Assembly: GCA_964611335.1 (NCBI GenBank)
Contig: CAZSXR010000005.1
Span: 39,429-103,428 of the forward strand
Length of the DNA: 64,000 bases
Direction: 5' to 3'
From: BOG-1112 sp964611335
Lineage (GTDB): Bacteria > Bdellovibrionota_B > Oligoflexia > Oligoflexales > Bog-1112
Position numbers and translations under genes: made by a program. This document shows positions 7,625 to 15,793 of the stretch, in pieces. Under the pieces are notes generated by a model. That model was not told the origin of the DNA. It made no database searches and was given only the letters and a program-made list of their open reading frames with translations. Each line of letters begins with the position of its first letter. Position 1 is the stretch's first letter.

Positions 7625-9778
7625 ATGGGGAAGATTATGAGCCAAGTAAAAGACATTCAAAAAAGTGACCTTACACAACTTCTTACAAATGCAGCAGGCT
7701 ATAGAAAAAGCCATATTTTACTCAGCGCCATCAGTTTTGATGTGTTCTCTATACTGGAAACCTTGAAAAAGGCGGATACAGAACAGCTAGCGAAAGCTAT
7801 GAATATTAGCACTCGCAGCGTTGAGAAATTTTTAGGTGCCCTGGTTGCGCTGGATCTTGTTTCTTTTGATGGAACCTATTATCGGAACAATCCGACAGCG
7901 AGTACATATCTGGTTCGAACTTCACCCTTTTATTTGGGAGAAGGGATACGCGCGCTTTTCGATATTGGCCAAGATACATGGGGGTCTCTTACAAAAACAA
8001 TACAGAAGGGAGAGCCCATTGCTATACAAAGAACGGACAAAACCGAAGCAGAGTTTTGGCCTAAACTGACAAAAGCTATTCGTCCTTTCAACATCCCTGT
8101 AGCGGAAAGTTCTGCTCATTTACTTCAGTGGAAAAAAGATAAGATTAAAAAAATACTGGATCTTGGTGGTGGTTCTGGAGTGTTTGGAAATGCTTTTTTA
8201 AAAGCGTTCCCAAAGGCGAAAGTGATTCAAGTCGACTGGCCTCAAGTGAATCAGGAAGCGAGAAAATTTAATGCAGATGCTTTCAAAGAGGGAAGATTTA
8301 AAACCATAGATGGAGATCTTTTCGAAACCCCTTGGGAACAAGAAGGTCCCTTCGATGTTGTCATTATTTCTCATATTATCCATCAGGAAGACATCGCACG
8401 CACGAAAACTCTCATACGAAGAATAGGTAATGTTGTTCATGATGAGAGCGAAATCATCATCAACGAATTTGCAGTGAATGAGAAAAAAAATTATCCACCT
8501 TATAGCTTAATTTTTGGATTAAGTATGGTGTTGCAAAATTCAGGTGGTGGTGTTTATTCGTACTCGGACTTCAATGAAATGTTGAAAGTTATAGGACATG
8601 AAATCTATTTTGTAAGTTCTCCTGTTCCTCCTTCCACTTTGTTTTTTTCTCAGTCTAAAAAAGCTGAAAAAAATTCTACAAACGTTGCAAGAAATCTAGA
8701 GAAAGATTTGAAGAAGCCATTTCCTTCAAATTTTTTAAGTCGTGAATGGGATACGGTTGATGTTCAAACTCGTGATTTATGGTTGCTTGCACAATTTCAA
8801 AAACAACTTCAGTATGCGAAAGAGCATTCTATTTATTGGAAAAAGCGGCTTTCTAAACTTCCATTGACCAATGTTCTTACACGTGAACTTATAGAAAAAA
8901 TTCCAGTTCTCTTCAAATCAGAACTTCGTATTCTTAATCCCTTTGACCTCACTTCAGATCTTCACAAGTCCTGGTACATAGTGCGCGGTTCTGGAGGAAC
9001 AACGGGAACTCCTACCAATGTATTATGGACACATGCCGATTGGAGAGCAGCTATCGAAACATCCATTCGATACCTTGAGAAAGTGAAAGACTGGAGAGGA
9101 ATGCGCATTTGGAATGGTTATAATCAGGCTCATGTTGCAGGTCCTGCATTCGATGACATCATTCGTGGGGTTGGTGCTACACCTGTTCCTAGACATTTTA
9201 AAAGCACGGACCAACAGGCTCTTAAAGAAATGGAAGAGCTTAAGATCGATGCAATGGTTCTCACGCCTAAAAGTGGAAGTGGAAAAGGTGGTTCTTTGGA
9301 AGATTTCCTAGCAGCAGATCCAAACTTCATTAAGAGATTAGGTATCAAACATGTTTGGGTTTCTAGCACAGTTCTCGATAAAAATTTGATCAAGGAACTT
9401 CGAAGCCTTGGTGTGGAAAGCATTACAAATTTCTATGGAAGTACCGAGTCCATGCCTAATGCAATTTCCTGTAGTGCAGACCCGCAAGTTTTCCATCTCT
9501 GTCAAGGGCATGTTTTTCTAGAAGTTCTTGATGAAAATGGAAAACAAGTTTCTTCAGGAAAAAAAGGGACGGTTGTTGTTTCTCGTATTGCTTCAAGCAG
9601 AGGAGACAGCATAGGGGTTGCTGAAGGTTCTCAGTTGTTCCGATTTGTTGTAGGAGATAGTGCCGTTTATCATAGTGAAAAATGTGCATGTGGATCGACT
9701 GTTCCACGAATCAGTCAGATTGAAAGATTACCTAATGACGAAGAAAAAATTTTAGGAGGATGTGAGCGATGGGATTAA
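7625..9778 (+). CDS. O-methyltransferase fused to PaaK/LuxE-like adenylate-forming domain
   Basis: A two-domain enzyme not recognised as a known named protein. Residues about 10-350 are a plant-type/antibiotic O-methyltransferase: winged-helix dimerisation region with helix MNISTRSVEKFLGALVALDL, SAM motif LDLGGGSGVFG near residue 180, GDLFETPW, and SHIIHQED, whose His aligns with the family's catalytic base. Residues about 375-717 are an adenylate-forming acyl-activating domain of the phenylacetate-CoA ligase/LuxE type: GSGGTTGTPT near 455, NFYGSTESMP near 602, FVVGDSAVY, and a Cys pair in CACGSTVPR. ATG at 7637 with GGGGAAG upstream is an alternative start. It overlaps the next gene by 10 bases. 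The fusion suggests methylation of a carboxylic acid or its precursor coupled to activation for the downstream reductase; the substrate is not predictable. Confidence 0.78.
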   Translation: MGKIMSQVKDIQKSDLTQLLTNAAGYRKSHILLSAISFDVFSILETLKKADTEQLAKAMNISTRSVEKFLGALVALDLVSFDGTYYRNNPTASTYLVRTSPFYLGEGIRALFDIGQDTWGSLTKTIQKGEPIAIQRTDKTEAEFWPKLTKAIRPFNIPVAESSAHLLQWKKDKIKKILDLGGGSGVFGNAFLKAFPKAKVIQVDWPQVNQEARKFNADAFKEGRFKTIDGDLFETPWEQEGPFDVVIISHIIHQEDIARTKTLIRRIGNVVHDESEIIINEFAVNEKKNYPPYSLIFGLSMVLQNSGGGVYSYSDFNEMLKVIGHEIYFVSSPVPPSTLFFSQSKKAEKNSTNVARNLEKDLKKPFPSNFLSREWDTVDVQTRDLWLLAQFQKQLQYAKEHSIYWKKRLSKLPLTNVLTRELIEKIPVLFKSELRILNPFDLTSDLHKSWYIVRGSGGTTGTPTNVLWTHADWRAAIETSIRYLEKVKDWRGMRIWNGYNQAHVAGPAFDDIIRGVGATPVPRHFKSTDQQALKEMEELKIDAMVLTPKSGSGKGGSLEDFLAADPNFIKRLGIKHVWVSSTVLDKNLIKELRSLGVESITNFYGSTESMPNAISCSADPQVFHLCQGHVFLEVLDENGKQVSSGKKGTVVVSRIASSRGDSIGVAEGSQLFRFVVGDSAVYHSEKCACGSTVPRISQIERLPNDEEKILGGCERWD

Positions 9779-11190
9779 TACAACACCTTCCCACTTTTAT
9801 TGCAGGAGTTCGTTGTGAACCTGAAATGGGAACAGAAAATTTAGTAAAATCCTTGGATGGAAAAACTTCTATACCTTCCTCCGTTACAAATGCATCACAG
9901 CTTCGTGAAGCTCTTCGTTATGCGGATGAATGTCAGAAAAAGTTACTGAGAACCCCTGTGAGTGAAAGAGCCGAAGTTGTGAAATTGGTTCTCAACGAAA
10001 CAGCCCGTTACCGAAATGAGATCGCTTGGGGGTTGTCAACTTTTAGAGGTCAAGTTTCAATGGATAGCCATTGGATGTGCGATCTCTTGTTGAAATGGTC
10101 GCTTCAAGTAGACGAGCTTATTGGTGCGGTTTGGGACATGGATAAGAACAACTTCAGAAAAATGTTTCAAAATGGAAAAACAATTGGGAATTTAAGTTAT
10201 CGCTCCAAAGGAAAAGGAGCTTTTATCACATCTTCGACAATGGACGGCCCTCCCGGAATTGCTGCAATATGTCATGCTATTCTTTCAGGTACACATGCGA
10301 TCGTACGTCCAAGTTGGAAGGATGTTGCAACACACTATCTTTTCGAAATCCTCCATGAGCATAAACTTGATCATTACGCTCAACTCGTTCGATGGCCTTC
10401 GAGTGGTGGTGACACCATGACGTTGAATCAACAACTTCTAAAAAACGTAGAGCAAGCGATTGTGTTTTGTTCTGACAAAACTTTCGAAGAATTAGTTCAG
10501 GGTTTCAGTGAAGAAAACCGCGCAACTTTGCGCAGCAAAATTCATAAATACGGAACCGGTCTTCCTATAGTAGTAGTTACAGAAAATACGGATTTGGATA
10601 AGGCAGCTGAGACAATTTTCCTCGGCGCAAGGCGTGGAAATGGCAAATTTTGTCTGTCTCATAGTCCTGTCCTTGCTCACAAAAATATTTATTCTTCACT
10701 TTCTTCCAAACTGATCAAGCTTTCAGCAAATCTTAAAGCTGGAGACTTATTAGACCGAGAAGTCGAGAAAGGTAAGTGGGATTCTGAGGAACTTCAGGGG
10801 TTGAGTCGGCTTGCAACGAAGTTTGGAGGCAACATAGTGCAGGGAACTTTCCAAAAAGACAGTATGGATGTTTTGATACTCGAGGATGTATCTCCGAATT
10901 CTCCTTGCTTGTATCAGGAATTTCCTGGGACTCTTCTTGCTATGATTCCTTTTGGAAGCATAGAAGAAGCTGTGAGTATTGCGCAAAAAAGTTTGCCTAT
11001 GAATGGTCGTGAAGCTTGGACTGCAGCAAATATTTTCAGTTCAGATCAAGAATATAAAGAGCTTTCCTATCAGATTGACTCCTACCATTTTTTACGTGGA
11101 GGTGTGACTTCTGAACCTAAATTTTTATTACCGCATCAGGGACGGTATTTTGCGTTTGATCTGTCTCGAAGACTAACAACGGAAGATTGA
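9769..11190 (+). CDS. LuxC/aldehyde dehydrogenase-superfamily acyl reductase
   Basis: ALDH-superfamily protein, 473 aa. N-terminal helical coenzyme-binding region (ASQLREALRYADECQKKLL), then AAICHAILSGTHAIVRPSWK as nucleotide fold, and probable catalytic Cys295 in RRGNGKFCLSHSP. The usual ALDH general-base motif ELGGK is replaced by KYGTGLP, so the Glu is missing. In this superfamily that favours reduction of an acyl thioester/acyl-enzyme over aldehyde oxidation, as in LuxC; this assignment is inference. A perfect AGGAGG lies 9 nt before the ATG, inside the end of the upstream fusion gene, so the pair is translationally coupled and probably acts in sequence. Confidence 0.75.
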   Translation: MGLIQHLPTFIAGVRCEPEMGTENLVKSLDGKTSIPSSVTNASQLREALRYADECQKKLLRTPVSERAEVVKLVLNETARYRNEIAWGLSTFRGQVSMDSHWMCDLLLKWSLQVDELIGAVWDMDKNNFRKMFQNGKTIGNLSYRSKGKGAFITSSTMDGPPGIAAICHAILSGTHAIVRPSWKDVATHYLFEILHEHKLDHYAQLVRWPSSGGDTMTLNQQLLKNVEQAIVFCSDKTFEELVQGFSEENRATLRSKIHKYGTGLPIVVVTENTDLDKAAETIFLGARRGNGKFCLSHSPVLAHKNIYSSLSSKLIKLSANLKAGDLLDREVEKGKWDSEELQGLSRLATKFGGNIVQGTFQKDSMDVLILEDVSPNSPCLYQEFPGTLLAMIPFGSIEEAVSIAQKSLPMNGREAWTAANIFSSDQEYKELSYQIDSYHFLRGGVTSEPKFLLPHQGRYFAFDLSRRLTTED

Positions 11191-11199
11191 GGAGTTCTT

Positions 11200-11583
11200 A
11201 TGTTAAAAATTTATGCTGTTGGTCAAAAAAACGACCTTCAAAAAAACAAAGTTTCTATGAATTTCCCAGAATTCGAATTGAGCTTTTTAGAAAAGGACGC
11301 TTTTGAAAAAGCAAAATTGGAAGATGCTGTAGCATTGATTGTATTTCCATGGGATCATTACAATGAGATCTTTGAATATAATAACTTTAAGAAATTTTTA
11401 GAACAGCGCTCAGTGATTGTAGTAGGACCTTCGATTCATTTTTTTGAAGTAGAAAAATGGGTGTTGGATGGTTCTGTTGCATTTCTTTCGAGCCCTGTGA
11501 ATTCGATGCAAATTGAAAGTATTTTGAGCGAAATTGTTAAGGCCCAAAACGAGCCCTTTTCCGAGCTTCAGCAGGCCGTTTGA
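11200..11583 (+). CDS. Small pseudo-receiver-like protein, 127 aa
   Basis: Not a confidently recognised family. Alternating hydrophobic strands and helices (DAVALIVFPWDHY, RSVIVVGPS, GSVAFLSSPVNSMQIESIL) follow the order of a response-regulator receiver domain. The acidic pocket, phosphoacceptor Asp and the KP motif are absent, SSP standing where KP would be. It would be a non-phosphorylatable pseudo-receiver. GAGGAG Shine-Dalgarno 5 nt before the ATG and only 9 bp after the reductase gene, so it belongs to the rightward operon. A hairpin terminator overlaps its stop codon. Confidence 0.55.
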   Translation: MLKIYAVGQKNDLQKNKVSMNFPEFELSFLEKDAFEKAKLEDAVALIVFPWDHYNEIFEYNNFKKFLEQRSVIVVGPSIHFFEVEKWVLDGSVAFLSSPVNSMQIESILSEIVKAQNEPFSELQQAV

Positions 11584-11593
11584 GGGCCTGCTG
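11569..11593 (+). terminator. GC-rich hairpin overlapping stop of pseudo-receiver gene
   Basis: CAGCAGGCC (11569-11577) and GGCCTGCTG (11585-11593) form a perfect 9-bp stem with a 7-nt loop, followed by TTATTTAATTT. It overlaps the TGA at 11581-11583. The tail is U-rich but interrupted by A, so it may be a partial terminator that lowers expression of the downstream kinase genes. Confidence 0.65.
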
Positions 11594-11613
11594 TTATTTA
11601 ATTTGGAGTTTTT

Positions 11614-13461
11614 ATGGCAAAGGGTAGCGATCAGAAAGAACAGTTTGTGAAACACTTCACGAGTCTTTTTAAAGACAGTCCTGACTCTTCTATCATCTTT
11701 GATCAAAGCAATGATCAAATTCTTCATGGTAATAATACATTTAAAAAAATTTTTGGAGCGTCGCATAAAGATTTTCGGCAACTGATAGTGAAAGATGATC
11801 TCTACGCTTATGATGTGTTTAAGGAAGAACTCAAAACAAAACATCAGTCGATGTTTAACTGTCGCATGACTCTTCCCGGTGGTGGACTGTTTGATGCTCT
11901 TGTGAGAGCCTATTTGGTAGGTGATAATGAGGCTATCTCCCACATTATAGATGTTTCAGTAGAGGCTCGTAAAAAAGAAGAAGAGGCTCAGAAGAAATGG
12001 ATTGGTTATTTTGAGCGTCTTTTTGCAAATAGCAAAGATATAATGAATCTCTTTTCAATGACGCAAAGAAAAATTCTAAGATGGAATCCGCAGGCAGCTA
12101 TTGCTATGGGGTATTCCAAAGATGAATTGAATGATGTCCCCATTGAGAAAATATATCCTCCAGAAGAGTTGCTGAAACTGGGAGCTTCCTTTCAACGGTT
12201 AGCTGCTGATGGTTTTGCTGAAGAAAAACTTAAAATATACAGAAAAGGAAAAGACCTCGGAGATATCTGGATCCGTTCGTTCGTCATCCAATATGAACCT
12301 GAAGTTCTTTGTCTGGTCCATACCATCGATATTTCAGAAGAGAAAGAAAGAGAAAGAGCCCTCCTTAAAGAGACACGTTTGGCAGCGCTTGGCGAAGCCA
12401 GTGCTTCTCTTGCTCATGAAATCAACAACTCTTTGCAGTCTATTCAATTCAATCTCTATTTGTTGAAAGAAGAAAAAGCAAGACTTCCTGAAGACTGTTT
12501 CAAACGTATTGAAAAAATTGAAATGAACGTAACGCATATTGGTTCTGTCGTAAGAAATATACAGAATTACACGCACTTCTCTCGTTCCGGTAAAACAAAT
12601 GTTTTTGTGAGTTCCATAGTAGAAAGTTCAAAACAGATTTTGGAAGGTTATGTAGCAAATCGACAGATTGAAGTGATTTCCGAAGTTGAACAAAATTTGC
12701 CACCAATTAGTGTAGATCCTAATCAGATTCAACAGATTTTGCTCATACTCATGAAAAACGCAATTCAATCCATGATCAGCAGTGAAGTTCGCAAGCTTTT
12801 GATTGCGGTGAAGAGCGATGAGAATGGAAATGTTGTTTTAATACTTAAAGATACCGGTTGTGGTATTCCGCCTGAAGTAAAGAAAAATCTTTTTGAATCC
12901 TTTGTTACAACCAAACCGATGGGTGTGGGTTTGGGTCTTGGTCTTTCTGTTGCAAAAAAACTAGCATTTGCAAATAAAGTCGATATGACCTTTACAAGTG
13001 AAGTGGGTGTTGGTACGGAATTTATTCTTACCTTCAAAAAACAAAAAGAAGAAGGTGTTGAGACCAATTTACAAAGCTATGTTCTTCTTTATGTTGATGA
13101 TAAGGATTCTCTCTTTCCATCCTTTGAGAATTTCTTGGCTTCCAAGAACATAACAGTGATTAGATCCCAATCAGCTAAAGAAGCAGTGAAAACACTTGTC
13201 AACAACCACGTAGATCTCGTTATGTGTGTTGAAAACATGTATCCTGTTTCTGGTATTGCTTTCTTAAAAGAAGCAGTGAATTTTTACTCAGGTCCCATCT
13301 GTCTCATTCGAGATGCAAATAATCCTATGAAATCCGAGGGTGGAGCTCCCGTTGAATTGCAAAAAGGAGTCGACACTTTGGAGTATCCTTGTGAAGTCGA
13401 TGTTTTCGCAAGCAAGATTGGTGAAATGATGGCTAAAATCACGGAAGGAGAAAAGGTATGA
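11614..13461 (+). CDS. PAS-PAS sensor histidine kinase with degenerate C-terminal receiver
   Basis: Cytoplasmic sensor kinase; no transmembrane segment is visible. Two PAS-like regions (about 15-115 and 130-245), then HisKA with phosphorylated His268 in SLAHEINNSLQSIQ, and HATPase motifs KNAIQSM (N box), DTGCGIPPEV and VGLGLGLSVAKKL. Residues about 487-605 form a receiver-like domain in which the phosphoacceptor position of the usual DLVLLD motif is Val (VDLVMCVENMYP), so it cannot accept phosphate in the normal way. The gene overlaps the next regulator by ATGA. Phosphotransfer to that intact regulator is the likely output. The signal is unknown; position downstream of the acyl-reductase arm suggests a shared pathway. 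Confidence 0.85.
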   Translation: MAKGSDQKEQFVKHFTSLFKDSPDSSIIFDQSNDQILHGNNTFKKIFGASHKDFRQLIVKDDLYAYDVFKEELKTKHQSMFNCRMTLPGGGLFDALVRAYLVGDNEAISHIIDVSVEARKKEEEAQKKWIGYFERLFANSKDIMNLFSMTQRKILRWNPQAAIAMGYSKDELNDVPIEKIYPPEELLKLGASFQRLAADGFAEEKLKIYRKGKDLGDIWIRSFVIQYEPEVLCLVHTIDISEEKERERALLKETRLAALGEASASLAHEINNSLQSIQFNLYLLKEEKARLPEDCFKRIEKIEMNVTHIGSVVRNIQNYTHFSRSGKTNVFVSSIVESSKQILEGYVANRQIEVISEVEQNLPPISVDPNQIQQILLILMKNAIQSMISSEVRKLLIAVKSDENGNVVLILKDTGCGIPPEVKKNLFESFVTTKPMGVGLGLGLSVAKKLAFANKVDMTFTSEVGVGTEFILTFKKQKEEGVETNLQSYVLLYVDDKDSLFPSFENFLASKNITVIRSQSAKEAVKTLVNNHVDLVMCVENMYPVSGIAFLKEAVNFYSGPICLIRDANNPMKSEGGAPVELQKGVDTLEYPCEVDVFASKIGEMMAKITEGEKV

Positions 13462-13847
13462 GCTTGAATGTTACAAAAGCTGACTTAAAGGGCATTCATA
13501 TATTAGTAGTCGATGATTCCGATGAATTGCGTGAGATTTTGGAATTTATTCTGCGATCGAAAGGGGCAGATGTGGATTCAGCACGCGATGGTGCAGAAGC
13601 TGTCAATAAAACACAAAGTGTACCTTATGACCTCATTCTTATGGATATGAAAATGCCAGGAATGGATGGCGACGATACTGCAAGAAAAATACGAAATCTT
13701 TCCTCCAAAGTAAAAATCATCGCGTTGACGGGTGATATAGACGAAGGGAAATTTGTAAAAAATGAATCACCCTTCAATTCCTATGTCGTTAAACCCATCG
13801 ATCCCATCACTTTGTCCGCCAGTATTCTTAAAACAATGGGTTCCTAA
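13458..13847 (+). CDS. CheY-like single-domain response regulator
   Basis: Receiver-only protein of 129 aa with all conserved residues: acidic pair in ILVVDDSDE, phosphoacceptor Asp in LILMDMKMPGMDG, Thr in ALTGD and Lys in YVVKPID. No DNA-binding output domain. It therefore signals by protein contact, as CheY or Spo0F do. The start codon overlaps the kinase stop (ATGA), marking it as the kinase's partner. Confidence 0.9.
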   Translation: MSLNVTKADLKGIHILVVDDSDELREILEFILRSKGADVDSARDGAEAVNKTQSVPYDLILMDMKMPGMDGDDTARKIRNLSSKVKIIALTGDIDEGKFVKNESPFNSYVVKPIDPITLSASILKTMGS

Positions 13848-13897
13848 ACTTCAATTCAGGTATTCTAGGCTTCATGAACTTTCAGGAGAGCGAGTTT

Positions 13898-14263
13898 ATG
13901 AACATAGTGGGAATGCTAATACTTGGAGTTTTAGCGGGAACTTTGTCCGGTATTTTTGGAATCGGCGGCGGAATTGTTATCGTTCCCACCCTTATTCTCA
14001 TTTTTGGAATGCACTATCATGCGGCTACTGGTACTTCTTTGGTGGCTCTTTTGCTCCCCGTTGGGATTTTGGGTGCATGGCAGTATTTAAAAAGTGGGAA
14101 GATCGGAAGCCCTGAGATTTATTCAGGACTTATTATAGCCGCTGGGATACTTATAGGTACGTACATAGGAGCCAACCTCGCAATATCTATTCCGGAAACA
14201 TATTTGCGTAAAGGTTTTGCGATTCTTCTCTGCCTTGTTGCGATCCGAACATGGATGAGTTAG
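13898..14263 (+). CDS. Half-length TauE/SafE-family membrane protein
   Basis: Predicted inner-membrane transporter half, about 121 aa, with four probable transmembrane segments. The family signature GTLSGIFGIGGGIVIVPTL is present near the N-terminus. TauE/SafE proteins usually have about 250 aa with two such repeats, so this would need to dimerise. The frame extends to an ATG at 13874, but AGGAG at 13884-13888 lies 9 nt before the ATG at 13898, which also begins directly with the first hydrophobic segment. Substrate (sulfite or organosulfonate in the family) is not determined. Confidence 0.75.
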   Translation: MNIVGMLILGVLAGTLSGIFGIGGGIVIVPTLILIFGMHYHAATGTSLVALLLPVGILGAWQYLKSGKIGSPEIYSGLIIAAGILIGTYIGANLAISIPETYLRKGFAILLCLVAIRTWMS

Positions 14264-14316
14264 GAACTTGGTAATTTCCCATGTAGGGTTGCCAAATTCC
14301 TTTTCTAAGGTTTTTC

Positions 14317-15777
14317 ATGAAATTATCAGAAGATCTTTTTTGTGAACTTTTAAGAACACGAAGTTCCAAGCAAGAACGTTTTATAAATGACAAAGAGTTT
14401 TCTCAATTTATTATAGAAGGGTTGAAAGATATTCGTCCCCGAGTCCGTCGGTATGCAGCAATTGCTGCAGGTCGAGAAAACTGGGGTGTTTCTTCCCTTA
14501 TGCAAACTTTAGAAACAGCTCTTTTGGAAGCATGGCATTCTACTGAACTTGATAACGAAAGAAGGCTTATTGCGGAATCTCTTGGAAAGATTGGTGGTGA
14601 GAAATCTTTCGAATTGCTCAGTTCTGTAAAAACTTTAGATCCTTTGCTTTTCAAAGCTCTTACAAAAGCAAAACTTATTTTTGAAAGACGCATGTCTCAG
14701 GTTCACAAAACCCAATGGCAATGGGATAACGTTTTTCCAAGTCCCCTTCCTGTGCGTTTATGGTGCAGACGGGGATTAGAGTCTCTTTTGGTTCGACAAT
14801 TTGATTCTTTCACCCAAGAGATAGAAATTTCAAAAGTGGGTCCTGCATGGGTAGATATACTTTTAAAATCGAAAGTAAGTTTGCTTTTTAAAAATCGGAT
14901 TTTTTTAAATTTTGGTTTTCCCCTTCCTTTAAAGAATCCTTACGCACTTAAAAATCCTAAAATTATATCAGAAGCCTTGTTTCAAAAAAGCACACGACAA
15001 ATACTTGCAACGTTTTCGAGTCCCCCTTTTCGCATGAGACTGGAACATTCCAAGGGAGGGCATCAAAGATCTTTGCAATGGAAGACCGCAGAAGAGATTC
15101 ATAACTTAGCGCAACAAAGTGGCTTCAAAATTATCAACGATCCTCGTCAAGCGGATTGGGAAGCCGTGATTTCCGCGTCAGAAGCGCAGATTTTTCTCTG
15201 TCCTAAAAGTTATGAAGACCCTCGTTTTAATTATCGCATGACAGATGTTCCCGCAGCTTCTCATCCCACAATTGCTTCTGCTCTCGCATATGTTGCGAAT
15301 GTTAAGCAAAATGATCGTGTATGGGATCCTTTTGTTGGCTCGGGGTCAGAATTGATCGAGTCATACCGTTATCATGTTTGCACGTGTATAGGCACGGATC
15401 GTGATGAGAAAGCTTTGACAGGGGCGTCAATAAATTTAAAAGCTGCAGGTGTTGAAAATTTTATTTTAGAAAAAGCAGATGCTCTTTCTTATCAACCGAA
15501 AGAACTTTGTACTCTTATCATAACAAATCCTCCAATGGGTCGAAGAGTTCCTGTTAAAGATATTCAAACATTGCTTATAAAATTTGTGCAACGTTTGGAT
15601 GAAGTTCTTTCCTCTAATGGACGATTTGTTTGGATGTCTCCCTTTCCTTTAGTTTTGGACAAAGAACTTTCCAAGATGAATTTTAGAAAAACCTATGCGT
15701 CCAAAGTGGACATGGGTGGTTTTTCTGCAGAGTTACAGAGATGGGATCGCAATCTGACGTCCTTGATAAAAAAATGA
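14317..15777 (+). CDS. HEAT-like domain fused to THUMP-class RNA methyltransferase-like domain
   Basis: 486 aa. The N-terminal 110 residues look like armadillo/HEAT-type helical pairs (DIRPRVRRYAAIAAGRENWG; ERRLIAESLGKIGGEKSFEL). The C-terminal 200 residues are a Rossmann methyltransferase of the Trm14/RlmL type: YRMTDVPAASHPTIASALAY, motif I WDPFVGSGSELIE and catalytic NPPMGRR. NPP[YFM] motifs in this group methylate exocyclic or ring nitrogens of bases, commonly guanine N2 in RNA. I see no clear THUMP domain in the middle region. AAGG precedes the ATG. Target RNA unknown; followed 16 bp later by the ABC permease. Confidence 0.7.
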   Translation: MKLSEDLFCELLRTRSSKQERFINDKEFSQFIIEGLKDIRPRVRRYAAIAAGRENWGVSSLMQTLETALLEAWHSTELDNERRLIAESLGKIGGEKSFELLSSVKTLDPLLFKALTKAKLIFERRMSQVHKTQWQWDNVFPSPLPVRLWCRRGLESLLVRQFDSFTQEIEISKVGPAWVDILLKSKVSLLFKNRIFLNFGFPLPLKNPYALKNPKIISEALFQKSTRQILATFSSPPFRMRLEHSKGGHQRSLQWKTAEEIHNLAQQSGFKIINDPRQADWEAVISASEAQIFLCPKSYEDPRFNYRMTDVPAASHPTIASALAYVANVKQNDRVWDPFVGSGSELIESYRYHVCTCIGTDRDEKALTGASINLKAAGVENFILEKADALSYQPKELCTLIITNPPMGRRVPVKDIQTLLIKFVQRLDEVLSSNGRFVWMSPFPLVLDKELSKMNFRKTYASKVDMGGFSAELQRWDRNLTSLIKK

Positions 15778-15793
15778 GAAAGTAACCAAAAAA

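Noticed and set aside
3795..11190. Interpretation of the acyl-reductase block as a bioluminescence (lux) operon
   Set aside because: No luciferase subunits luxA/luxB or luxD-like thioesterase are present; only E- and C-like domains are seen.
11410..11943. 177-codon minus-strand frame across the pseudo-receiver and kinase genes
   Set aside because: Runs antisense through two supported genes and has no protein-like pattern.
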